From assembly GCA_021604725.1 (NCBI GenBank), contig BQJN01000045.1, forward strand, positions 1-35,972: a DNA stretch of 35,972 nt, given 5' to 3'. Numbering within the stretch: position 1 is the stretch's first letter; each line of letters opens with the position of its first letter. The DNA comes from Lysobacteraceae bacterium (GTDB lineage Bacteria; Pseudomonadota; Gammaproteobacteria; Xanthomonadales; BQJN01). This document shows, piece by piece, positions 25,277 to 32,909 of this stretch. Made by a program: the position numbers and the translations under genes. Below the pieces are notes generated by a model. That model did not search any database. It was not told the DNA's origin and saw nothing but the letters and a program-made list of their open reading frames with translations.

Positions 25277-25507
25277 TCAGTCCTTTACTTTCTTCGGTCC
25301 GATCAGCGACAAAATCACCGGAAGCAACACCATGCCCCAGGCGAATGCCACGATCATGACAACGACAACCAAAGCAGCATAGTAGTGCTCGAAAAACGGA
25401 TAACGACCGCTCGCAAAAATGATGGCGGCAAACAGTGTGGCCATAGAGCCCGTGCCGATAGACGCTGCAATATACCTTTTTAGCGCTGTTTCTTGCTTTT
25501 TATCCAC
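25277..25507 (-). CDS. Two-helix membrane protein like the C-terminus of Patched/NPC1-type transporters
   Basis: A 76-residue protein with helices at about 13-33 and 44-70. The second ends FAWGMVLLPVILSLIGPKK; G-x-V-[LF]-LPVLLS-[LF]-x-GP is the signature of the last transmembrane helix of eukaryotic Patched, Dispatched and NPC1 proteins, and SIGTGSMATLFAAIIF fits the preceding helix. Bacterial RND/MMPL proteins seldom end that way. The GTG at 25507 is chosen because GAGGAGG precedes it by 8 bases; an upstream GTG at 25564 would add a soluble leader over the promoter. It heads the three-gene cluster and its stop is 3 bases from the pseudokinase start. Only a fragment of a transporter is present, so transport is not expected. 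The match is short and less certain than for the other two genes. Confidence 0.6.
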   Translation of the reverse strand: MDKKQETALKRYIAASIGTGSMATLFAAIIFASGRYPFFEHYYAALVVVVMIVAFAWGMVLLPVILSLIGPKKVKD

Positions 25508-25540
25508 AGCGGCGACCTCCTCTCTCCCCGAATATAGGCG

Positions 25541-25549
25541 ATCATAGCA
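25541..25549 (-). promoter_or_regulatory. Extended -10 promoter for the three-gene cluster
   Basis: On the minus strand TGC-TATGAT is an extended -10 (TGn plus a 5/6 TATAAT match), about 34 bases upstream of the GTG at 25507. The -35 region is poor, which extended -10 promoters tolerate. Confidence 0.4.
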
Positions 25550-25733
25550 ATATTTCGGGGTCACTAGTTGTCCTGCCCAACAAACCGCCTTTGGGCGATC
25601 CTGGCATAGGGGTGCCTGGCGACCTTTGGCTTAGCTATTGCACTTTGCAGTAATTGCCTTCCTCGCAATTGTTTAGCTCGCCAATCCACCACTCTAGTAG
25701 GATGCGGTCTGAATTTCGAAAAAGGAACATCCC

Positions 25734-26546
25734 ATGATGTTTTCATTGGCAGCGACCGTTGCGTTGGTTCTATCTGCAAGTCAAGTTGAGAGCGATTCCG
25801 AGCGCATACAGGACGGTTTCCGGGTAACCGACATTGGCCCTTCTCTTACGGTCGTAGCCGATACCGAGTACGGCACCAACATTGGATTGTTCGAAAAAGA
25901 TGGCGCAATACTACTGATCGATCCAATGCCCGGCGAGGAACGGCTCGTTGCGCTGGCCGAACTGATCAAAGACAGCGCGAGCGGCCAAGTCGATTGCATC
26001 CTCAATACGCATAACCATGAAGATCATTCTGGCGGCAACGCCTTTTTTGCCGCCAATGGTGCGGCGATAGCCGAAGTATCTCTGGAAGTGTGCAACGCAG
26101 TGTTCTCCGAATCAGTGCAATTGATCACCGTGCAATCACATACCGACGAGGACATTTTGGTGTTTGTGCCGGAAGCGAGCACGCTGTTCGTCGGCGATGT
26201 CTTCGACAACAGTTGGCACCCGACCTTCTACGCTGGCGGATTGCCGGGGTTGAATCAAGCTATTGACATCATTGTCGATCTTGCAAATGACGGCGCGCTA
26301 ATCGTCCCGGGCCATGGTCGACCGGCCAAGGCCGATGTGGTCACTCAATTTCGAGACAATACGGTCGAATGGGTGACGCTTATAAAACGCTTGCATGAAG
26401 CCGGAATGACAGTCGAACAGATCATGAACGTTCCTGAAGTAGAGGTGGCATTGCAGCGCTTCAACACTGAACGTCGCGACCCGTTTATTCCGCAACGCGC
26501 ATACTCCAGGTTCGTTGAAAGAACAGTCGAGATCATCTCGGGTTGA
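25734..26546 (+). CDS. Metallo-beta-lactamase-fold hydrolase
   Basis: A 270-residue protein with a short hydrophobic N-terminus (LAATVALVLSASQVES), probably a signal peptide. The zinc-binding motif is THNHEDHSGG: His93, His95, Asp97, His98. A third His ligand is replaced or displaced (TVQSHTDEDILVF is the likely strand), Asp in FVGDVFDNSW is the bridging ligand position, and PGHGRP supplies the last His. This set fits the glyoxalase-II/quinoprotein-relay-like MBL subgroup rather than true beta-lactamases. Substrate unknown. Two ATGs lie in tandem at 25734 and 25737 with AAAGGA upstream. It is divergent from the eukaryote-like cluster across 226 bases; there is no evidence that they are functionally linked. 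Confidence 0.85.
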   Translation: MMFSLAATVALVLSASQVESDSERIQDGFRVTDIGPSLTVVADTEYGTNIGLFEKDGAILLIDPMPGEERLVALAELIKDSASGQVDCILNTHNHEDHSGGNAFFAANGAAIAEVSLEVCNAVFSESVQLITVQSHTDEDILVFVPEASTLFVGDVFDNSWHPTFYAGGLPGLNQAIDIIVDLANDGALIVPGHGRPAKADVVTQFRDNTVEWVTLIKRLHEAGMTVEQIMNVPEVEVALQRFNTERRDPFIPQRAYSRFVERTVEIISG

Positions 26547-26631
26547 AACCCCGGATGTAGTTGAGGAAACCTCGGCCTTGGGGTGGAGTGTCTACCTAAA
26601 ACGTAGTCAGTTGCAGTCGGAGAGTCTGGAA

Positions 26632-26655
26632 GTGCGGAGCCTGCGGAGGCTGCAC
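26632..26655. terminator. Possible terminator hairpin after the hydrolase gene
   Basis: AGCCT-GCGG-AGGCT with outer GTGC/GCAC forms a bulged hairpin 86 bases downstream of the hydrolase stop. No T-run. Confidence 0.25.
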
Positions 26656-26784
26656 ATCTAGCACGGGATATCAGCCTATGGGAATTGACTTTGGGCGGTG
26701 CCTATTTGCGCTCTGGACCACAGATTTTATGTGATGCTATATTTGCGTTGGGTATTCACAATAAAATCTGATGCTGGTGACCAG

Positions 26785-27210
26785 ATGACAAGATGCCAAC
26801 GATCGATTTGCTTGCGAGCTTTGCTTTTACTCGCCATCACCGCATTGCTGCTGGTCCCCTCACAGGCCAGCGCTGACTGTGTTCGTGCATCGGTGACGTG
26901 TACCGATATGACGGGCATGCGCACATGCACTGCCGACCTGGTCTGCTCCAACACGGGAACCAATTGGCATGTCAGGCCGTTTGTCACATTTAACGTCAGT
27001 GCCTGCTCGCCCGGCACCGACCTAACACTGACTGGAACGGTAGTCACGTTCAACTTGACCGCCATGGCGCCCACCACAGGGTCTACGTTGCGAGCATGCG
27101 GCTGGGCGTGGGATGGTAGCACCAACACCGGGCTGGCGAGCATCTCGAATTCCGACGGTTTGCCGGTGGAGCTGCTTGAGTTTTCAGTGGACGCCAGCGC
27201 TCCAGATTAG
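26785..27210 (+). CDS. Small exported Cys-rich protein ending in the LPVxL tail
   Basis: A 141-residue protein. The ATG at 26785 starts a clear signal peptide (RALLLLAITALLLVPSQASA-D); the frame is open 29 codons further, without the signal features. The mature part has eight Cys near its start (DCVRASVTCTDM, TCTADLVCSN, SACSPG, RACGWAW) and beta-type sequence (LTLTGTVVTFNLTA). It is not a family I recognise. The end is NSDGLPVELLEFSVDASAPD, the longest of the four related tails. The ribosome site is weak. A single gene between the MBL hydrolase and the convergent gene at 27439, which has the same tail, so the pair may belong to one functional class. Confidence 0.72.
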   Translation: MTRCQRSICLRALLLLAITALLLVPSQASADCVRASVTCTDMTGMRTCTADLVCSNTGTNWHVRPFVTFNVSACSPGTDLTLTGTVVTFNLTAMAPTTGSTLRACGWAWDGSTNTGLASISNSDGLPVELLEFSVDASAPD

Positions 27211-27330
27211 GGCGTTTCTCTGCTCTGACTCGTAACGCGTCAGCGCCAGCGCATACCACTCAACCCCAAACCGACTGAGCTTCGTATCGTCCGAGGTTTC
27301 GCCTGCCTCGATCACACCCTTTTGAGATGG

Positions 27331-27344
27331 GGCTCAAGCGAGCC
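27331..27344. terminator. Small hairpin between two convergent tail-bearing genes
   Basis: GGCTC-AAGC-GAGCC, followed by TTAGCCC. Modest stem, position fits a bidirectional terminator. Confidence 0.25.
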
Positions 27345-27438
27345 TTAGCCCGGGGGCGGTTGGAGCCCGAAGCGGCCCGCCTTAATGTCGTGCGTGAAGG
27401 TTGTGCAGGATCATGGCACCAAGCTGGCCGTAGCTGGG

Positions 27439-27954
27439 TTACTTTCCGATACTAAAACTCTTCAATTCGACGGGCAGCGCTCCACAGTCCTCCATCGCTT
27501 GCTCGGTGACATTCACCGTAAACGAGCCATTGCCTACTGTGTTTTGGCAAACAAAACAGTATTCATGGCCGTTGGTAAGAGCCGCTGACACTGTCGATGG
27601 CGTCGCCGGGAGCGTTGCCGGGCCTGCCGCGAGGCAGTCGGAAAAGTTTGCCGAGCAGGCCTGTTCGTGAACCGTCGCTCGAGTGTGCGAACCACCTGAA
27701 TTGGAGCAACTAAAATCTACATTACAACTGTTCTGGGGCGTAACACAAACGACCACATCGGAGAACGCAGTAGGGCCTAATTCACAGCCATTTGTTACCG
27801 TAAAGTCAGCGTCCCCGCCATTGAAGCTGATATCCGAAATCGGCATAACGTCGCTACCGCCAAGGGTCGCTCCGGTGCAATCTTCGGAAAATTGCGCATG
27901 GACCGCGAAGCTGTATAGAGTAGAGAAACTCAGTGCCAGGATACGTACCAACAT
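27439..27954 (-). CDS. Small exported Cys-rich protein ending in the LPVxL tail
   Basis: A 171-residue protein with a signal peptide (about 1-20, LVRILALSFSTLYSFAVHA-Q). The mature part has ten Cys and short beta motifs (DISFNGGDADFTVTNGCELG, VVVCVTPQNSCNVDFSCSNS, TNGHEYCFVCQNTVGNGSF), probably disulfide-bonded. It is not a family I recognise. It ends EDCGALPVELKSFSIGK. The ATG at 27954 is chosen because it opens the signal peptide; the frame is open from a TTG at 27990. Convergent with the gene at 26785, which has a similar size, cysteine content and tail. Upstream, about 113 bases away, is a GTGTCC-type repeat. Confidence 0.72.
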   Translation of the reverse strand: MLVRILALSFSTLYSFAVHAQFSEDCTGATLGGSDVMPISDISFNGGDADFTVTNGCELGPTAFSDVVVCVTPQNSCNVDFSCSNSGGSHTRATVHEQACSANFSDCLAAGPATLPATPSTVSAALTNGHEYCFVCQNTVGNGSFTVNVTEQAMEDCGALPVELKSFSIGK

Positions 27955-28066
27955 GATGTAATTGCCCCATCTATTTTCATCGAATGTCAAAAATAGACTC
28001 GTTGTGGGCTGCGGTCAATTAAATAGCCGATTTGCTGGTCAACGAATACCGGGGGCGATGATCATC

Positions 28067-28092
28067 GAAGTTAGGAGTGTCCCTGCTCGGCA
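28067..28092. repeat. GTGTCC-type short repeat, copy 1
   Basis: GAAGTTAGGAGTGTCCCTGC then TCGG. Related copies with AGTTAGGGGTGTCC are at 33211-33230, 33242-33264 and 35556-35580. The reverse complement resembles the GTGAGGACACCCC edge of the 233-bp tandem units, so these may be ends of a mobile element. Confidence 0.5.
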
Positions 28093-28149
28093 CACCGCCC
28101 CTTCAGAACGCTCCGAGGATTAACCACAGGCCCGCACAAAGCCGGGAGG

Positions 28150-28506
28150 TCAGGTTTTCAACTCATTTGGGTCGTGCATCGCGAGAAAGGCTTCGGGCGA
28201 CCGTGGACCAGGTAGCGCCAGGATATAGACGACTCGGTCCTTCACGGCACCTTCTGCATGTGGCGTCTTGGCGGGCACGACAACCTTGTGTCCTGCCTTC
28301 ACGGCTGTTCTTTTACCGCTTTCGGTGTCGAGAAAGTCTGTCTCTCCCTCCACGATGTAGGCGTGCACCTCGTCCGCGTGCCAATGTACGTGGAGCCCGT
28401 CGGACGGACCGGAGACGAAGGTGGTCGGCCAGGTGTCGTTTGCCTTGACGTCATCCAGAACCTCGCTCAATGACGAGAAGAACTGCGGAAAAAACGCGAT
28501 CGCCAT
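28150..28506 (-). CDS. Small cupin-domain protein
   Basis: A 118-residue cytoplasmic protein with one cupin barrel. Cupin motif 1 is LHVHWHADEVHAYIVEGE (His39, His41, Glu45 plus a later His) and motif 2 is AGHKVVVPAKTPHAEG (His83). The metal ligands are present, so it may bind a divalent ion and act on a small organic substrate. The substrate is unknown. Start 28506 follows GGGG at about 11 bases. It is divergent from the LysR gene at 28613 across 107 bases, the classical arrangement for a LysR regulator and its target. Confidence 0.8.
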   Translation of the reverse strand: MAIAFFPQFFSSLSEVLDDVKANDTWPTTFVSGPSDGLHVHWHADEVHAYIVEGETDFLDTESGKRTAVKAGHKVVVPAKTPHAEGAVKDRVVYILALPGPRSPEAFLAMHDPNELKT

Positions 28507-28612
28507 AGGATGTGTACCCCAAGTGTTTGATACTGCGACTGCTGATAGTACTTGTGCGCTCTGTTGCGAAAAAGGGCTATATACTCACTGATTTCATGCA
28601 AGAGATGCACTA

Positions 28613-29515
28613 ATGGAGCTCGACGCGGTTCGCGTTTTTGTCGATGTTGTCAAACAGGGGAGCTTTGCGGCGGTCGCGCGACAGCGAGATATGGACCCAT
28701 CGTCGATATCTCGTTCGATCTCAAATCTCGAGAACGAGCTTGGGTTTCGGCTGTTCCAGCGCACCACTCGCAAGTTGGCAACTACTGAGGCCGGTGCAGC
28801 GTACTTCGATCGTGTTGAAGGGTTGGTCGGCGAGTTCGATCTCGCTGGTGAGGCTGCTCTGGATCTGGTCAGTTCGCCGACCGGGACTTTACGCGTAACG
28901 GCTTGTACTTCCTTTGGTCAACGGGTTCTGGCACCTGTCCTTCCAGAGCTGCGGTCCCGCTATCCCGATCTGACTATCGATTTGCACTTGGTCGATCACA
29001 CTATCGATATTGTGGAGGACAAGGTTGATCTCGCGGTGCGTTTCGGTGAAAAGCCTGACGGCGACTTCATCGTTAGTCGTCTTGTGCCGCGGCACTTTCG
29101 CGTGTGTGCAAGCCCAGAGTACGTCGAACAACACGGCACACCGGAAAATCCTCGTGAGCTCGCGGACCATGATTGCTTGTTGTTTTCTTTTCCTGGTTAC
29201 CGGAGCGCATGGAAGTTTCGCAGTCAAGATGAAGCGGTGTTCGCCGTTTCGGTATCTGGTCATGTCTTGACATCCCATGGCGTTACGATGACCAAGTGCG
29301 CGGTCGCCGGGTTGGGTCCAGCACTTCTACCAGACTGGCTGTGCGCTGACGAGATCAGATCTGGCGAGCTTGTTGATCTTTTCCCTGGCTACGAGTGCAC
29401 CGCTACTCAGTTCGATACATCGGCGTGGCTGGTGTATCCAAGCCGCTCATATCTTCCGCTCAAGTTGCGGGCGTTCATAGACTTCCTAAGGGAGAAGGTC
29501 GAAGGCGCAGCATGA
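28613..29515 (+). CDS. LysR-family transcriptional regulator
   Basis: A 300-residue regulator. Residues 1-60 are the winged helix: MELDAVRVFVDVVKQGSFAA, then ARQRDMDPSSISRSISNLENELG and RLFQRTTRKLATTEAG, typical of the family. Residues 90-295 are the substrate-binding domain (LRVTACTSFGQRVLAP, YPDLTIDLHLVDHTIDIVEDKVDLAVRFG), closest to the group that includes DmlR and other small-acid or aromatic regulators. The likely target is the divergent cupin gene. The start has AAGAG 7 bases upstream. The stop overlaps an ATG of an uncharacterised 63-codon frame that I do not accept as a gene. Confidence 0.9.
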   Translation: MELDAVRVFVDVVKQGSFAAVARQRDMDPSSISRSISNLENELGFRLFQRTTRKLATTEAGAAYFDRVEGLVGEFDLAGEAALDLVSSPTGTLRVTACTSFGQRVLAPVLPELRSRYPDLTIDLHLVDHTIDIVEDKVDLAVRFGEKPDGDFIVSRLVPRHFRVCASPEYVEQHGTPENPRELADHDCLLFSFPGYRSAWKFRSQDEAVFAVSVSGHVLTSHGVTMTKCAVAGLGPALLPDWLCADEIRSGELVDLFPGYECTATQFDTSAWLVYPSRSYLPLKLRAFIDFLREKVEGAA

Positions 29516-29740
29516 TCACAGCAGGCGCAGCAGTCGCCGCAGGGCGGAATTATTGGCCGGGTTGCTTGAGGGTCGCTGATTCGGGTCTTGCCGGAGCAAG
29601 CGTCAAGGACAGTTGGCGGTCGATTCGGTTAAGGAATCGCGCCTTGATATCTCGTGGCTTGCCTACGAGGCGTACCAGAGGGGCAGGCCCCGGAACATGC
29701 TAGGATGCATGGCTTCAACTCCGTATGGTATTTCGCCCAA

Positions 29741-30403
29741 ATGCGCTCCCTAGCCCGCATTATTCATGAAGGCGACCACGCAAATGGCCAACTCCTGCAA
29801 GGACCGGGGCTCCATTGCGGCTACGGACGTGCTTTCGAGACTGCCAGCCTGGTCTATTCACCACCAGACCGCATTTGGCGTCACACCTTGAACGATCCCG
29901 CTTGAAACGTAGCTACGGCTACGTTTCGGCACGCGATCGTCCAATCTGTCTAGCCAACTACGCTCTGCCAGCCAATCATTCATGAATAATGCGGGCTAGT
30001 TTGTCTCATTGCAGCACTGGCTATTTCGTTCTCAACGACATCTCGGGCCAGTGGCGTCATTTGCAGCATCACCAGTCCGGTGATGAACGGTGATTTGCTC
30101 AGTCCGGTGGAGATCACATTTGACGGCTCTGGCGCCGCGGTGTCAGCGTCCGTTTTGTTTGAATACGAAACGGGAGGCCCACGGATGGCTGCCACAGTGC
30201 ACATGGATTCTGCACTATCGAATCCGGACACCGTGAATTTGCCGGCCAGCGGTGTGGTATTTACGTGGGATGCCAGCGCTGACGTTGCTCCCAGTACCCT
30301 AGCGAATTTTCAGATTACCATTGACGATGGCGGCGCACCCAGTAATTGTTCGGTGTCGAACATCACGGTACCTGTCGAGCTGATGAACTTCGAGATTTAC
30401 TGA
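29741..30403 (+). pseudogene. Exported LPVxL-tail protein gene interrupted by a 246-bp element
   Basis: The present reading frame from ATG 29741 reads MRSL and then runs into the element and stops at 29905. If bases 29754-29999 are removed (one element plus one CTAG), the frame continues exactly, since 246 is divisible by 3: MRSLVCLIAALAISF and STTSRASGVICSITSPVMNG, a textbook signal peptide and mature start. The rest runs to 30403: SPVEITFDGSGAAVSASVLF, TVNLPASGVVFTWDA, SNCSVSNI, ending TVPVELMNFEIY, the same tail as three other exported proteins here. Thus this was a 138-residue exported beta-rich protein, now split within its signal sequence. A GTG/ATG at 30080-30083 could restart translation but without a signal peptide. 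Confidence 0.8.
29750..29999. mobile_element. Short inverted-repeat element (MITE-like) with CTAG duplication
   Basis: A 21-bp perfect inverted repeat bounds the segment: 29750-29770, beginning CTAGCCCGCATTATTC, and its complement at 29979-29999. The outer CTAG on each side is best read as target duplication, since removing one copy with the 246-bp body restores the host gene. No transposase is encoded. Inside is a perfect 10-bp hairpin, GAAACGTAGC-TACG-GCTACGTTTC (29904-29927). This is a non-autonomous element or IS remnant mobilised in trans; the family is not named because I could not compare it. Confidence 0.8.
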
Positions 30404-30504
30404 GTCGGACCGTAAGTTTCCCGATCTTCCGATCTACAGTTCTCAGCCGAAATCGCGCCGAGGTAGTAAGGGGTAGGTGCAAGGCTTGATGACAGGCATC
30501 CGCA

Positions 30505-30621
30505 GCCATCCGTGGCGATACTTGGCGCTACAGCATGGTCCCCCAGCCCTGACATCCATGTCGGGTCGTTCAGCCGCGCGGCGTGACGTTTAGTCACCCC
30601 GCAATTGACGCGGCTTCACCC
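30505..30621 (-). repeat. REP-like element, copy D
   Basis: Reads on the minus strand GGGTGAAGCCGCGTCAATTG at one end, through GTGAC-TAAAC-GTCAC and CCGACATGGATGTC palindromes to a CCACGGATGGC end. It shares most of its sequence with copies at 32554, 32786 and 35648. It lies between the split gene and the DUF1329 stop, outside coding sequence. Confidence 0.8.
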
Positions 30622-30657
30622 AGAACGCCGGCCACATGGATCGCGACCGGCCCACGC

Positions 30658-31980
30658 TCAGCGGACAAAACGTCTCAATCCGGCGGGGTTGAAGGTGACG
30701 CCCTTGAGGGCATCGGGTGAGATGTCGGCAGCCCGGTCATAGGCGCCGCGCAGTCCCTGAATGTGATACCGACGTGAGTGCAGATCATGAAACACATACA
30801 GACTCGGGTTCACGCCGGGCAGCTCGTAGTCATTGATCGGCAGCGCTAGCGAGACCCGCCATAGCTGGTCGTTCGCATCGTATTGGTCCGCCATCAACGC
30901 CAGCCAGCTGTCCTCGTCGAAGTAGAATACGCGACGGGAATAGGTGTGGCGCCATTCCGGCTTGACGGTCGCTTCGACCACCCATACCCGATGCCATTCG
31001 AACCGCAAGTACTTCGGATTCAGATGACCGGGCATGATCAGGTCATCGTAGTCCACGCCGGCCTGGTTGACGGCGTACACGTTGTACGGCACCAGCACGA
31101 CCTGTTTCCCTTTGAGTTCCCAATTGAAGCGCGATGGCGAGCCGTTAATGATGTCGGCGTCATCGGCTGTGCGCAGTCCGTCGGCGCTGTTGGCTACCAT
31201 GTCGAAGCCCAGCTGTGGCGCGCGCAGGGCGCGCCGACGACCCTGATCATAGATCCAGGCGCTGCGGGGCTCGGCATCCTGATTGATCGTCTCGATCACA
31301 AGGGCACCGCCGCCGGCCAACTTGGCTGGTGAGGTCGTCTGCGACATCAACGAAAACAGCACGTTGTCTTCGCCGTCTGTCAGCGCATAGTCGAAGCGAA
31401 TAGCCGTGTCACGGGCGACCAGCTGATAATCGCCGTCCGTCTGGACATTGGCATCCGCCGCCCGCACCCGAATCTGCTCGCCGCGCCAACGGGCGACATG
31501 GTTGAAATAGGCCTCGAGGCCATTGTTCGGGAAGGCGAACGGGATGCCGATCCTGGCACCGGTGAAACCGTTCCCGTCTTCGCTCAGGCGCGCGGTGTCG
31601 AGATTGTCGGCAATCGCGGCGTAGACTTGCTCCGGTGCTGCATGGCTGCGACGGCTGGGATAGATCGGGATCGAGAAGCTTTCCGGGTAGGTTTCCAGGA
31701 TGGCTTTCAATCCGGGCGTCAGTTGTTCGGCGTAGGTCGTGAGGTTTGCAGCGGTGATGGTATCGATGGGGTCGTCATCGCTGAACGGGTCAGTGCGATG
31801 GCGGCCCGGAATATGCTCAGCTGGCGGCGCCGTCAAACCGCCATCCCAGCTTGCGACTCGGCCATCTTCGGAGCCGGCGAGTGGCGCACCCCATGGCGTG
31901 TGGATCGTCGGATCAATGGGTTGCGCCAGCAATTCTGATGCGAACACCATGGCGACGATCAGCGAAAACAATAACTGCAT
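30658..31980 (-). CDS. Exported DUF1329 protein
   Basis: A 440-residue exported protein with a signal peptide (about 1-18, LFSLIVAMVFASELLA). The mature part matches DUF1329, an outer-membrane-associated LolA/VioE-like beta fold: TPWGAPLAGSEDGRVASWDGG at the start, YPESFSIPIYPSRRSHAAPEQVY, then WIYDQGRRRALRAPQLGFD, NWELKGKQVVLVPYNVYAV, RFEWHRVWVVEATVKPEWRH, YSRRVFYFDEDSWLALMADQYD. DUF1329 proteins commonly occur with DUF1302 porin-like genes and RND transporters in hydrophobic-substrate pathways; none is seen here. The ATG at 31980 is chosen; the frame extends 19 codons upstream. Its AGAGG ribosome site lies inside the end of the inverted-repeat element at 31986. Confidence 0.87.
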   Translation of the reverse strand: MQLLFSLIVAMVFASELLAQPIDPTIHTPWGAPLAGSEDGRVASWDGGLTAPPAEHIPGRHRTDPFSDDDPIDTITAANLTTYAEQLTPGLKAILETYPESFSIPIYPSRRSHAAPEQVYAAIADNLDTARLSEDGNGFTGARIGIPFAFPNNGLEAYFNHVARWRGEQIRVRAADANVQTDGDYQLVARDTAIRFDYALTDGEDNVLFSLMSQTTSPAKLAGGGALVIETINQDAEPRSAWIYDQGRRRALRAPQLGFDMVANSADGLRTADDADIINGSPSRFNWELKGKQVVLVPYNVYAVNQAGVDYDDLIMPGHLNPKYLRFEWHRVWVVEATVKPEWRHTYSRRVFYFDEDSWLALMADQYDANDQLWRVSLALPINDYELPGVNPSLYVFHDLHSRRYHIQGLRGAYDRAADISPDALKGVTFNPAGLRRFVR

Positions 31981-31985
31981 GCCAA

Positions 31986-32253
31986 GGAACCTCTGATCAA
32001 ATACGTCGACGCCTCTGGCTTTTGGAGTAGTTCGCAATCGAGGCTTGGTCGCGCAAGCATGCTTTACTGCCTGGTAAGCGAGCGTAACGAAGAGTGCGGG
32101 CTACTCCGTAAGCCCCGAAGGGCGAGCCCTGGAGCGCACATCTACATTGTTGCAGCCCTTGCCAAGGACTAAGGCCATTGCCTGCGGGACTGCGTCGCGT
32201 AGCTGCACGCTCCAGGTCTCGCAGAGACGCCGAGGTATTTAATCAGAGGTTCC
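31986..32253. mobile_element. 268-bp inverted-repeat element upstream of DUF1329 gene
   Basis: The left end GGAACCTCTGATCAAATACG and the right end, read in reverse, GGAACCTCTGATTAAATACC match over about 26 bp with few mismatches. No transposase is visible inside. CAA flanks both sides and may be a short target duplication. The left end is 5 bases from the DUF1329 start codon, so the element supplies its ribosome site and possibly its promoter. A similar string GGAAGCTCTGATCACTTCG occurs just after the permease stop at 1496. Confidence 0.55.
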
Positions 32254-32451
32254 CAAACACCTCAACACCAATGACTACATCGAAGGTAACCGACACCGTG
32301 TGCGCTCTGCTGATCACCCTTTTCGAGTTTTTCTATCACAAAGACACAGAGGCACAGGGAATGCCATAGATGGTGCGAGTAATGAACCGCCCCGAATTTT
32401 CCGAAGACACGTTTGCTTGACTCATGCCGCCTAACCGACTTGAGCATCATC
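32254..32451. other. Repeat-rich intergenic segment
   Basis: No gene. It holds a CACAAAGACACAGAGGCACA string (32337-32356), similar to a widespread bacterial intergenic repeat, and otherwise nothing I can assign. Confidence 0.4.
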
Positions 32452-32909
32452 GAGGACACCTCAAAGTGAGGGATTTTTCCTACAGACAAAATGGTCTCTG
32501 ATTTGGCAAAGTAGGGTCATCAACTGAACAGGAGGTTCATATGACACAGCCATGGGTGAAGCCGCGTCAATTGCGGGGTGACTAAACGTCACGCCGCGCG
32601 GCTGAACGACCCGACATGGACGTCGGGGCTGGGGGTGCATCGAAGTACCAAGGTATCGCCATGGATGGCAGCTCAAAAGGAAGTGAGGACACCCCAAATT
32701 GAGGGATTTTTCCTACAGACATGGGCGCTGTGATTTGGCAAAGTAGGGCCATCAACTGAACAGGAGGTTCATATGACACAGCCAAGGGTGAAGCCGCGTC
32801 AATTGCGGGGTGACTAAACGTCACGCCGCCCGGCTGAACGACCCGACATGGACGTCGGGGCTGGGGGTGCATCGAGGTACCAAGGTATCGCCATGGATGG
32901 CAGCTCAAG
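32452..32909 (+). repeat. Tandem duplication of a 233-bp unit with REP-like cores
   Basis: Unit 1 is 32452-32684, unit 2 is 32685 to about 32909. Each begins GAGGACACC and GAGGGATTTTTCCTAC, continues to GAACAGGAGGTTCAT-ATG (an AGGAGG ribosome site with a start codon that opens only 14 codons, M-T-Q-P), and ends with a REP-like core (32554-32669 and 32786-32901). The first part looks like the 5' end of an insertion sequence joined to the REP-like element. Confidence 0.8.

Noticed and set aside
29512-29703. A 63-codon frame whose ATG overlaps the LysR stop (ATGA).
   Set aside because: No recognisable domain, Arg-rich composition typical of a random frame, no ribosome site of its own; the overlap alone is not enough.
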